Assembly: GCF_900155655.1 (NCBI RefSeq)
Contig: NZ_LT706987.1
Coordinates: forward strand, 111,466-166,370
Source: Prevotella ihumii
GTDB lineage: Bacteria; Bacteroidota; Bacteroidia; Bacteroidales; Bacteroidaceae
Direction of reading: 5' to 3'
DNA length: 54,905 nt
Below, piece after piece: positions 31,776 through 40,308 of the stretch (the stretch's first letter is position 1; every line of letters begins with the position of its first letter). Below the pieces are notes generated by a model that saw nothing but the letters and a program-made list of their open reading frames with translations, had not been told where the DNA came from and searched no databases. A program made the position numbers and the translations under genes.

Positions 31776-33857
31776 TTATCTCCCTCGTTGTTTTCCTTTC
31801 CTGTTTTCAAATTCAAAAGATGTGGTGTAATCTTCATTAAGGACAAGACGAGCATTGAACTTCTTTCCTGCCTTACTCGTCAAGCCTTTAAGGACAGACG
31901 TACGACCGGAACTTATCAAGTCACGGATATTATCTTCAGAGAGAAGTATGCCGCAGATTTCACGGAAGATGTGGAAATCACAGCCCTCATGTCTGCATTT
32001 GGCAACCTTGGTATAGATGCCTACGCTCTCATTGCCACATTTGGGGCAGCGATAGGTGGGATAAGACTTCTGTTTGGGGGCAAGAGAAAGCAGTTCCTCG
32101 CAGATGGTACCAACGTAGGAGTTGATGCCTTGCGCGAACTTTTCAGGCGGCATCTGTCCTGCTTCAATGGCGGCAAGTGTCAGTTCCCAGCTCCCTGTCA
32201 TCTCCGCATTGGCGATTCGCTTGTCCTTGACAATCTCATAGACAGCCAAGCCTTTTTCGGTCGGTATAATTGCTTTCTTGTCCCTTCGGATATAGTCACG
32301 CAGGATAAGTGTTTCGATGATGTTGGCACGGGTAGCTGGTGTTCCTATACCGCATTCTGCCATAGCTTTTTTGCTTTCTGCATCCTCGACCTCTTTCCCA
32401 GCATTCTCCATTGCTGAAAGTAAAGTAGCTTCCGTATAGAGTGGTTTTGGCTTGGTCTTATCCTCGGTGATTTCTGCATCAAGTACAGGCAAGTTTTCTC
32501 CCTCTATCAGGTTTGGCAATGAAGACAAAACCTGTTCTTCACCCCCTTCTTTCTTTTCTGCTTCCGCTTCTTTACCTTTCTGCACGGCTTTCCAACCCAA
32601 GGAGATTTGTCGGCACGCTTTCCAAGCAAAAGTGCTGTTGCCGTCCGTGAAACGAACCAGTATACGCTCTTCCTCTGAATCGGGAGAAAATGCTTCGATG
32701 AAACGATTGACCACCATTTGATAGATAGTTGTTTCATCTGCCGACATTCCTGAAGGCGTTTCCCCAGTAGGAATAATGGCGTGGTGGTCAGTTATCTTTG
32801 CATTGTCTACCGAATGGCGATTAAGTGGATTTGATAGTGAGATGCCTATCTTGTGCAGCAGGGCGGGTACTTCCTCGAAAACATCCTCACTGATGTATCG
32901 GCTGCCTGTGCGGGGATAGGTCGTGATTTTCTTCTCATAGAGACTTTGGGCAATTGACAGGGTCTTGTCTGCTGAAAAGCTGTGGCGTCTGTTGGCTTCC
33001 TTCTGCAAGGCAGTAAGGTCGTACAAGAGTGGTGGTGCGGTATGCGTTACCTTTCTTGCGACCGATTCTACCGTAAGCTGGCTCTGACTACGAAGTGCAG
33101 CGAGGGCAGTCTGTGCCAATGCTTCACCCTCATAGTCTTTACAGCCAACGGCTTTCAGCGATATGCCCTCTTTCTCCAAGAGAGCGGATAATTTCCAATA
33201 AGGTACGGAAGAAAAATCACGATTTTCTATGTACCGACGGCAGACCATAGCAAGAGTTGGGGTCTGTACCCGTCCCAAGGAATAGCCGCCTTTGCGGGCG
33301 ATGGACAATGCACGGCTGGCATTGATACCCATGAGCCAGTCGGCTTCGCTTCTTGCCTTGGCTGAATAATAGAGATTGTCATAACACTTTCCTGATTTAA
33401 GATTGGAAAGTCCTTCACGGATAGCTTTGTCCGTCAATGATGAAATCCAAAGACGGTCGAAAGGCTTTCTGCAACCAAGATGTTGATAGATGTAGCGAAA
33501 GATGAGCTCACCCTCTCGCCCCGCATCGGTGGCGACAATGATACGATCCGCCTTGTCAAAGCAGGAACGGATGACTTTAAGTTGCTTTAATGCGGCAGGG
33601 TCTGATACATACTCCTTGTCCTTACGTACTTGTCGTACCACTAACTGAAAGGGATTGGGACGAATGGGCAGGTCTTCAGCTTTGTAGGCAGAAAAGCCAT
33701 AGGCTTCAGGCATGGCAAGGGCGATGAGGTGTCCCATTGCCCAAGTAACGACATAGCCGCAGCCTTCCATATATCCGTCTTGCTTGCTCGTTGCTCCTAC
33801 GATGCGGGCAATATCTCTGGCTACCGAGGGTTTCTCGGCAATAATACAAGTTGTCAT
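31776..33857 (-). CDS. topB: DNA topoisomerase III (TopB)
   Basis: A type IA topoisomerase of 693 residues. The Toprim domain shows AEKPSVA (E8) and DAGREGE (111-117); the active tyrosine is Y314 in TTYPRTGSRY. The C-terminus has a zinc-ribbon-like CPKCGNESVGIYTKVAKC and a following FHIFREICG. Plasmid- and transposon-borne forms, including the Exc protein of CTnDOT, relax DNA and support excision or transfer of the element. It follows the DUF4099/DUF3945 gene by 20 bases in a leftward operon. Confidence 0.93.
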   Translation of the reverse strand: MTTCIIAEKPSVARDIARIVGATSKQDGYMEGCGYVVTWAMGHLIALAMPEAYGFSAYKAEDLPIRPNPFQLVVRQVRKDKEYVSDPAALKQLKVIRSCFDKADRIIVATDAGREGELIFRYIYQHLGCRKPFDRLWISSLTDKAIREGLSNLKSGKCYDNLYYSAKARSEADWLMGINASRALSIARKGGYSLGRVQTPTLAMVCRRYIENRDFSSVPYWKLSALLEKEGISLKAVGCKDYEGEALAQTALAALRSQSQLTVESVARKVTHTAPPLLYDLTALQKEANRRHSFSADKTLSIAQSLYEKKITTYPRTGSRYISEDVFEEVPALLHKIGISLSNPLNRHSVDNAKITDHHAIIPTGETPSGMSADETTIYQMVVNRFIEAFSPDSEEERILVRFTDGNSTFAWKACRQISLGWKAVQKGKEAEAEKKEGGEEQVLSSLPNLIEGENLPVLDAEITEDKTKPKPLYTEATLLSAMENAGKEVEDAESKKAMAECGIGTPATRANIIETLILRDYIRRDKKAIIPTEKGLAVYEIVKDKRIANAEMTGSWELTLAAIEAGQMPPEKFAQGINSYVGTICEELLSLAPKQKSYPTYRCPKCGNESVGIYTKVAKCRHEGCDFHIFREICGILLSEDNIRDLISSGRTSVLKGLTSKAGKKFNARLVLNEDYTTSFEFENRKGKQRGR

Positions 33858-33877
33858 AGTGCTGAATGGTTTTAAGG

Positions 33878-35275
33878 TTACATTCTACGTCCACGAGACT
33901 TTTTCTGCTTGTTCTCGTCCTGCTTTTGTTTCTGCTCGGCAGTAGGTTGTGTCTGTCCCGTTTTGAGTGGTTCTTTCACATTCTTGGTGGCTTCGTTGGT
34001 CTTGCCGTGGTTGTTCACGGCTACCTGTGTTTTGTGTTCTTCCGCCACGGCTTCCACCTTGCCGCTTTTCTGGCTCTTGTCCGGATTCCATTTATAGAAG
34101 CGTGGGCGGTTCTGTTCCTTGTCCATGCGAACGTATGCGTTGAATGGTTGCCCCTGTTTGTCCACCATATTTTTTAGGTATAGTGTGCGACCGCTATCCA
34201 AGGCTTCACGCTGTTTATCTGATAACTCCAAGCCGCAAAGCTTATGTGGGACACCTTGCTGCTGTGTCTGCTGCTGGCGTTCCTTAAATCCACGGTTATT
34301 GTCAAAGATGAACTCAATGCCTTTTCGCTCGGCATTGACTTGCAAAGTTGCATCAAAGGTCTTGCCGCTTTTGGCGGTCATGCCTTCCACCTTCACGGCT
34401 TTACCTTCCACAAGGTCTTTATACTGAGTGTCAGAAAGTGTCACACCTTTGATTTCCTTGGGGATGTTCACACGGTCAGCACGCAGGGCGATAATCTCAT
34501 TGGTCTGCGGGTCGATGGAGACGTAGGCAGAGAAAGGCTCTCCGTTCTTAGGTGTTACCTCAATGGTCTTGCCAAGATTACCCGTAGTGAGAAGTTGCTC
34601 CTTTTCTTCGGGAGAGAACTTGTAGCCCATATAGGGAAAGTCAAGCTGTGGCTCCTTGCGTAAAGGGTGGATAGCCAAGCCGACATTGCCGCTATCGTCC
34701 GTGCGGAATGCAAGACGTGCTTCGGTGTAGATAGTTGTATCACCAATAGGTACGGCAATAGTAACAAGGTTACTCTTCTGCCAAGAAAGCATCTTTTCTA
34801 ACTCTCCACTTTGTTCCAGTCGTTCACGGGTAAGTCCGAGATTATCGAGTTGCTTCCAATCAATCTTCGACTCATCGATGGCAGTAGCATTCTTCTGCTG
34901 GGGCAGATAGTCCTCAAAGGGAATGCCCATCTCTGCCAGTTGCTGTTTGCTTTCGGGCTTTTTACGGCTTTGTATCATAGTGCGCAGGTTGTCCACGCCT
35001 TGCTCCACATTGTTAGACAAGACCTTGTACAGTCCAAAATGAGTCGGGTTATTGAACTGTTTGAGGAAGTTGGTCATGAAGTTTTTGAGAAGTCCATCCT
35101 TGTTGTTGAATTTCAAGAACGCTGCCTGATTGGCAGCGATTGCCTCGGTGGTTTTAAGGTTTCCCTTGTCGTCAATACCCGACACAACGGACAACTTGCC
35201 CGCTTCCTGCTCACTTTTTACTTCCGTGCGGTCTTCCAAGACCAGCACGTAATTGTCATTGTTATTTGATTCCAT
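33878..35275 (-). CDS. DUF4099/DUF3945-domain transposon protein
   Basis: A protein of 465 residues. The N-terminal half contains a DUF4099-like segment (IDWKQLDNLGLTRERLEQSG, then WQKSNLVTIAVPIGD). The second half has repeated DUF3945 units (GVTLSDTQYKDLVEGKAV, ELSDKQREALDSGRTLYL), ending in a polar, Lys/Gln-rich tail. The family is confined to Bacteroides conjugative elements and always sits near topB and the methylase/helicase; its role is unknown. It is the first gene of the leftward operon with topB and shares the intergenic region at 35276-35494 with the XRE gene. Confidence 0.85.
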   Translation of the reverse strand: MESNNNDNYVLVLEDRTEVKSEQEAGKLSVVSGIDDKGNLKTTEAIAANQAAFLKFNNKDGLLKNFMTNFLKQFNNPTHFGLYKVLSNNVEQGVDNLRTMIQSRKKPESKQQLAEMGIPFEDYLPQQKNATAIDESKIDWKQLDNLGLTRERLEQSGELEKMLSWQKSNLVTIAVPIGDTTIYTEARLAFRTDDSGNVGLAIHPLRKEPQLDFPYMGYKFSPEEKEQLLTTGNLGKTIEVTPKNGEPFSAYVSIDPQTNEIIALRADRVNIPKEIKGVTLSDTQYKDLVEGKAVKVEGMTAKSGKTFDATLQVNAERKGIEFIFDNNRGFKERQQQTQQQGVPHKLCGLELSDKQREALDSGRTLYLKNMVDKQGQPFNAYVRMDKEQNRPRFYKWNPDKSQKSGKVEAVAEEHKTQVAVNNHGKTNEATKNVKEPLKTGQTQPTAEQKQKQDENKQKKSRGRRM

Positions 35276-35420
35276 TGCTTGATAATTTAAATGGTGAATA
35301 CTGTTATCAAGCAGCTAAATTATAGTAACATTCTTAAAGATTTAAGAGTAAAGGAATTAGCGGGAATAGTCAAGAAATAACAGGAAAAAGATGGACATAT
35401 AAAAAATAAAGAAGAAATTG

Positions 35421-35452
35421 TTTGCTGCGTCGCTAAAAATCAACTACTTTTG
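35421..35452 (+). promoter_or_regulatory. promoter of the XRE/T9SS operon
   Basis: TTTG (35421-35424) and TACTTTTG (35445-35452) are 20 bases apart, a full Bacteroides promoter. Transcription would start near 35459, before the XRE gene at 35495. No other clear promoter was found between here and 50.9 kb, so this may drive the long operon. The ten bases CTACTTTTGC differ from the IntDOT core GTAnnTTTGC in one base, and the region to the left belongs to the transposon. Confidence 0.7.
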
Positions 35453-35494
35453 CAAACGAAAGTTAATAACCTTGTAGAGTTATAAAATCAAATT

Positions 35495-35701
35495 ATGGCT
35501 GTAATAAATAGAATTAAAGCTGTCTTGGCTGAAAAGCAGCTGACCGGCAAGTGGCTTGCTGAAGAAATAGGAAAGTCTGAAAATACCATATCAAAATGGT
35601 GTTCCAACAAGGTACAGCCCCCATTGGAAGTGCTTTTAGAGATTGCTACACTACTTAGTATAGATATCCGAGAACTCCTTATTTCAACGAAACCTCTGTA
35701 A
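35495..35701 (+). CDS. XRE-family regulator
   Basis: A 68-residue Cro/C1-type helix-turn-helix protein (TGKWLAEEIGKSENTISKWC, then PPLEVLLEIATLLSIDIREL). It has no other domain. Because it lies directly behind the promoter and 33 bases before the first large gene, it most likely regulates the operon itself. Whether it belongs to the transposon or to the operon cannot be decided from sequence. Confidence 0.85.
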   Translation: MAVINRIKAVLAEKQLTGKWLAEEIGKSENTISKWCSNKVQPPLEVLLEIATLLSIDIRELLISTKPL

Positions 35702-35734
35702 ATACGAATGATTCACATCTTTTGAATTTGTCAC

Positions 35735-38700
35735 ATGGAAAAAATAACTCTCGCCATTACGGGGCTTCTAAAACTCAATATTAGCAAATATAAGCGAATC
35801 ACTTTTCTGCTTTGTATCCTGTTATTGAGCATACATGTATCCTATGCTCAGACTAAAAGTAATTCAGTACAGCAGATAAACGAACTCAATGACATGTTTG
35901 CTCGCATTGCTGCGAGTAATTCTTATGTGGAGGATTTGAATTATAATGATGCAGAAGCCATAAACCTTCCTCTTGGTTTGAAACGAACAATTGGTGGTAT
36001 GGAGATAACGATTGCCATCAGTCGTTTTGCCTTGCAGACTTCTTCAACAGAGCTTGGCGTTTATGCAAAGGCGGTCATTCCACAAGGAACAAAAGGCGGG
36101 CGTACAGTGCTTTTCTTTGGGGCAGAAGGAATAAAAGGAACACATACTGGTGGTCTGGCAGGAGAATTGAAGCTTTCGCTCCTGCACGATGTCGAGATAC
36201 CTTTCAATCGCGGAAATACAAAGATTGTCCTTAAGGGTAATGGACTAAGCAAGGACAGGGGTATTTCTCAAAGTGACACCTACATGACCATCGGCTGTGA
36301 TGGTTTCCATAATTTAGCAATTGACGCAGAAGTACACTTTCCAACCTCCCTCATAGTCAGGGCCGGGGGACAAGATACTACAAATGACAGTACTTATAAA
36401 CCAGCTACAAATAATATAATTAAGGATAGAAATTTATCAAATCAAGTCATAGGTCATTTTAATACTGTTATAGAAAGTTGGAATGACCTTCTTGTGTCTT
36501 TAGACCTACCAAGTTTTGAAATCAAAGGACTGAAAGACTACGTATTCTCATTGAATAACGTCATTTTAGATTTCAGTAGTAAGCGGAACGCCAAAACGAT
36601 AAATTTTCCACAGGAATACCAGCAATATTATCTTCCCGATGAACAGGTGCTATGGAGAGGAATATATGCAGAAAATGTCTCTGTAACATTACCGGAGGCT
36701 TTTTCACGAGCTAGTTTCTCGGCTAAGGGATTGTTAATCGATGATTATGGTATAACGGGGCTTTTCTCTGCCGATAGTATTCTCTCGCTTGATAAGGGCA
36801 GTGCTGACGGCTGGCGGTTTTCTGTTGACCATTTTGGACTGAACCTTATGGCCAGTGAACTTGTCGCCGCAGAATTCACGGGGCGACTAGGCTTGCCGTT
36901 CAAGGGTAAAAATACTACCTTGGGATATGAAGGATACCTGCAACCTAATAATGAATATACGATGCGGATTAAAAATGAAGAAGCACTTGATTTCTCCATT
37001 TTTAAGGCAAAGGCTCATCTCGAAAAGAATTCCAGTGTCACTTTACGCTTAGTAGAAAATCGTTTTATCCCAGAAGCAATACTTCATGGATATATGACTC
37101 TTGGAAAAGAGGGAAACAGCGACTCCACATCACAAACAAAATTTGATAAGATTAGTTTCCGCGGTCTTAGACTCACGACAGTTGCTCCTTACATTTCTGC
37201 AGAATACTTCGGTTATGAAGGAGAGGCAAAATTGGGACACTTTCCTTTATCTATAAATAAACTTGCACTTAATCATTCAGATACACAGCATGTAAGATTA
37301 ACAATAGGGGCAGGGATTAATCTTGGGAAGAACTTATTCTCCGGAGCAACGGAATTAAACCTCCTTGCAAAATATGAAAATCAAACTTGGGTGTTTGATA
37401 AATTAGAGGTAGGTTCCATTGCTGTAAATTCTGTTATCGCAGGTGTTATAACGCTGAACGGGCATCTCAATTGGCATAGAGGTGATGCGATTTACGGTAA
37501 TGGGTTCGCCGGTGATGTAACTCTTGGGTTTTCTTTTGATGGCAAGGTAGAAAAAGATACGAGTATAAAGTCAAAGCATGATATTTCCATTACTGCTCGA
37601 GCTGCTTTCGGAAGAAAAGATGATTTCCGCTATTGGTATGCTGATGGAATGGCAACTTTCCATCCAGGCATACCAATTATCGGAGCACTGACTCTTAACG
37701 GAATAGGTGGTGCTTTAACATCAGGGGTGCGTGCTGAAGGTAGAAGTCCGGAAGGTGGGCGCTTTACCAGTTCAAACTATATCCCTGATGCCTCTATGGG
37801 CTTTGGATTCAAGGCTTCTACTGTTATTGAAATCGGTAAGGTCGCCTATGGCGAAGCTGCTTTTGAAATGATATTTTCAAAGGCAGGTGGATTGGCATCT
37901 GCAGGATTCTATGGTTATGGGGAATTTCCTAACAGGGGAGGAGGCGGAGGTAATACCTCTGTCAGTGACAAGCTCGAAAAACAACAGCAAACATTCCCAG
38001 CCAAGTTATCGGAACAGTTTAAGCAAAATGACTGGGCACAGTTAGCCAAGGCCATCAAATCTATTCCAGGAGCAATTAAGGATATGGGACTATCAGGAAC
38101 ATTATGTATCCAGATGGATTTCCAAAACCATGTACTGCATGCCAGTTCTGAAGTTTATCTCAATACTCCCGCAGAATTCATTCGTGGTGTGGGAGAACGA
38201 GGTCAGGCCGGTTGGGGAGTTCTGCATATAGACCCCAAAGAATGGTATTTGCATTTAGGCACTCCGTCCAACAGGCTTGGCGTACAGTTGGCAGTAGGAA
38301 ATATTCTTGCCATAAAGACTGGCTCTTATTTTATGGCAGGAAGCCGTATTCCAGATATGCCGGCTCCCCCACAGGCTGTAGCCGACATATTGGGACAAGA
38401 CCTAAACAGGCTGAGTCTTGGACGGAATCTAAATGCACTAAGTACGGGAAAGGGATTTGCATTCGGCTCAGAACTATCCGTCAAGACCGGTGATATTCAG
38501 TTCTTGATAATGTATGCTAATTTCAATGCAGGTTTGGGCTTTGATGTGATGCTCAAGGACTATGCGCAGGCACAATGTCGAGGCCGTTCCGGTACTATCG
38601 GTATGGGTGGTTGGTATGCTATGGGGCAAACCTATGCCTATTTACAAGGAGAATTGGGCGTAAAGGTAAAGTTATGGCTTATCCGTATCCGTGTACCGGT

Positions 38701-40306
38701 AATCAAGGGCGGTGCAGCAGCTCTTTTGCAGGCAGGACTTCCTGATCCAACCTTCTTTAAGGGCTATTTAGGAGTGAATCTCAATGTGCTCGGATTGATT
38801 AAGGGTAAGGCGCGTTTCAAACTTTCCATCGGTGAGGAATGCGATGTTGTAATACCGGGGAGTTCTCCGATAGAAGAACCAATGATAAATGATTTGGCTC
38901 CTGCTGATAAAGAGAATGAAGTCAGTGTATTCTCCGTTCCTCAGGCAACTTTCAACATTGCAATAGGAAAGAGTTTCGAAGCGACCACTGATGCTGGAGA
39001 AACGACCTATTACCGCATCAATCTCAAGGAATTCATAGTCAAAGATAAAAAGGAACATGTCATACCGGGTAAGCTCCTTTGGGGAAAAGATAAGACGGAT
39101 GTTCGTTTCCAGTCTAAAGAAATTCTTCCTCCTAATACAGATTTGACGGCAGAAGTCCGTATTGTTTTCGAAGAATTGAAGAATGGTGTTTGGAAGCCGG
39201 TACTGACCTCAGGGAAACCAGCCTTTGAAGAAAAGATAAATCATTTTACGACAGGTGGCGCGCCGAGTGACATTCCTATGCGGAATATTGTCTATGCCTA
39301 TCCAGTGATAGGGCAGAGATACTTCCTTCCCAAAGAATACTCCAAAGGCTATGTGCAACTACAGTTTGGACAAAAATACCTGTTTGAAAAAGGTTTTGAC
39401 TACAAGCTTAGTTTTGTAACAAAACAGAATGAGCGTATATCTACAGATTTCAAATATAACGAAGCAGAGAATCGCTTAGAGTTTACTCTGCCGGAATTGA
39501 GAATGCAGACAGAATACAAATTAGATTTGGCGTATTCTGCAGCACAGAAGGATATGGCAAACGACAATAAAAAATCTTCTGAAATTAAGGAAATAAAAGA
39601 CAATGATGATTTCTCAGGACAAATTGGTGGCGACAAAGCTATAGCAAAGATTTCCAATGAGATGGAACAATCGATTCTGAAATATGATTTTACAACCAGT
39701 CAGTATGCCACTTTCAGAGAGAAGATGCGAAGTGTCAAGGTCCGTGATAACCTTGCCATAGATGCAGGTGTTGCACTATTGCTTGGAGCTAATGTACAAG
39801 GTAAGGAAGCCTTCGACGAAGCTGAAGTCATCGGTGTGGAGAAGACTCAATACAAGCCTTTGCTCACTCTTCGCTCCGACCTCAAGGAAGAATATTTCAG
39901 AGGTGCAGTCTTGCCACTTGTTTATGAAGGATACCCTTATGGAAATATTCATCTCTCCGAGAGGGAAGAACAGCCAATCGGCGTCCCTCCCTATAGAGCT
40001 TTCTCACCAAGCCAGAACTACCTTTCAGCTTTACATTCAGAATCGGTGAACTTATCTTTATATCACTTCCCCTTTACATTTGATGCTTCTTTGGTATCAT
40101 ACAATGATTATCGAGACCTTCAGAATAGAATCATAAATAGTAGGGATGCTGTTACCCCGCAGGTTTACAATCGGTTTGTCATGGGCTCTTTGCCTGTTTT
40201 GAAAAAAGGCAAGTATCAAACAACTATCAGTTACGTATTGCCTGATGGAACAGTAACAAACAGTGTAGACTTCATCTATACAAACCAACTTAATTTGAAC
40301 AAATAA
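35735..40306 (+). CDS. very large exported protein of unknown function
   Basis: A 1523-residue protein with a signal peptide ending SYAQ (about residue 39). I do not recognise a named domain. It is rich in beta strands, with long glycine- and aromatic-rich stretches such as GYGEFPNRGGGGGNT and many alternating segments (LKLSLLHDVEIPF, FFGAEGIKGTHTGG), consistent with a large extracellular or surface fold. It is the first large gene of the operon, two bases before the FN3 gene, and a likely partner of the toxin-bearing protein at 45561. A search of beta-sandwich or barrel profiles would be needed for a name. Confidence 0.6.
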   Translation: MEKITLAITGLLKLNISKYKRITFLLCILLLSIHVSYAQTKSNSVQQINELNDMFARIAASNSYVEDLNYNDAEAINLPLGLKRTIGGMEITIAISRFALQTSSTELGVYAKAVIPQGTKGGRTVLFFGAEGIKGTHTGGLAGELKLSLLHDVEIPFNRGNTKIVLKGNGLSKDRGISQSDTYMTIGCDGFHNLAIDAEVHFPTSLIVRAGGQDTTNDSTYKPATNNIIKDRNLSNQVIGHFNTVIESWNDLLVSLDLPSFEIKGLKDYVFSLNNVILDFSSKRNAKTINFPQEYQQYYLPDEQVLWRGIYAENVSVTLPEAFSRASFSAKGLLIDDYGITGLFSADSILSLDKGSADGWRFSVDHFGLNLMASELVAAEFTGRLGLPFKGKNTTLGYEGYLQPNNEYTMRIKNEEALDFSIFKAKAHLEKNSSVTLRLVENRFIPEAILHGYMTLGKEGNSDSTSQTKFDKISFRGLRLTTVAPYISAEYFGYEGEAKLGHFPLSINKLALNHSDTQHVRLTIGAGINLGKNLFSGATELNLLAKYENQTWVFDKLEVGSIAVNSVIAGVITLNGHLNWHRGDAIYGNGFAGDVTLGFSFDGKVEKDTSIKSKHDISITARAAFGRKDDFRYWYADGMATFHPGIPIIGALTLNGIGGALTSGVRAEGRSPEGGRFTSSNYIPDASMGFGFKASTVIEIGKVAYGEAAFEMIFSKAGGLASAGFYGYGEFPNRGGGGGNTSVSDKLEKQQQTFPAKLSEQFKQNDWAQLAKAIKSIPGAIKDMGLSGTLCIQMDFQNHVLHASSEVYLNTPAEFIRGVGERGQAGWGVLHIDPKEWYLHLGTPSNRLGVQLAVGNILAIKTGSYFMAGSRIPDMPAPPQAVADILGQDLNRLSLGRNLNALSTGKGFAFGSELSVKTGDIQFLIMYANFNAGLGFDVMLKDYAQAQCRGRSGTIGMGGWYAMGQTYAYLQGELGVKVKLWLIRIRVPVIKGGAAALLQAGLPDPTFFKGYLGVNLNVLGLIKGKARFKLSIGEECDVVIPGSSPIEEPMINDLAPADKENEVSVFSVPQATFNIAIGKSFEATTDAGETTYYRINLKEFIVKDKKEHVIPGKLLWGKDKTDVRFQSKEILPPNTDLTAEVRIVFEELKNGVWKPVLTSGKPAFEEKINHFTTGGAPSDIPMRNIVYAYPVIGQRYFLPKEYSKGYVQLQFGQKYLFEKGFDYKLSFVTKQNERISTDFKYNEAENRLEFTLPELRMQTEYKLDLAYSAAQKDMANDNKKSSEIKEIKDNDDFSGQIGGDKAIAKISNEMEQSILKYDFTTSQYATFREKMRSVKVRDNLAIDAGVALLLGANVQGKEAFDEAEVIGVEKTQYKPLLTLRSDLKEEYFRGAVLPLVYEGYPYGNIHLSEREEQPIGVPPYRAFSPSQNYLSALHSESVNLSLYHFPFTFDASLVSYNDYRDLQNRIINSRDAVTPQVYNRFVMGSLPVLKKGKYQTTISYVLPDGTVTNSVDFIYTNQLNLNK

Positions 40307-40308
40307 AT

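Larger units (their letters stand above)
17584..35420. mobile_element. degenerate conjugative transposon (fuzzy ends)
   Basis: A backbone of integrase, DUF1896, PcfK, PcfJ, lysozyme, TraQ, TraO, TraN tail, methylase/helicase, topoisomerase III and DUF4099/DUF3945 genes identifies an element of the Bacteroides conjugative-transposon group. The genes from the helicase C-terminus to the start of traN, including the mating-pore genes and any mobilisation genes, are absent, apparently through one deletion near 27100-27183. The element is unlikely to transfer itself. The limits given are the repeat cluster on the left and the noncoding gap after the DUF4099 gene on the right; they are estimates only. 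Confidence 0.6.
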
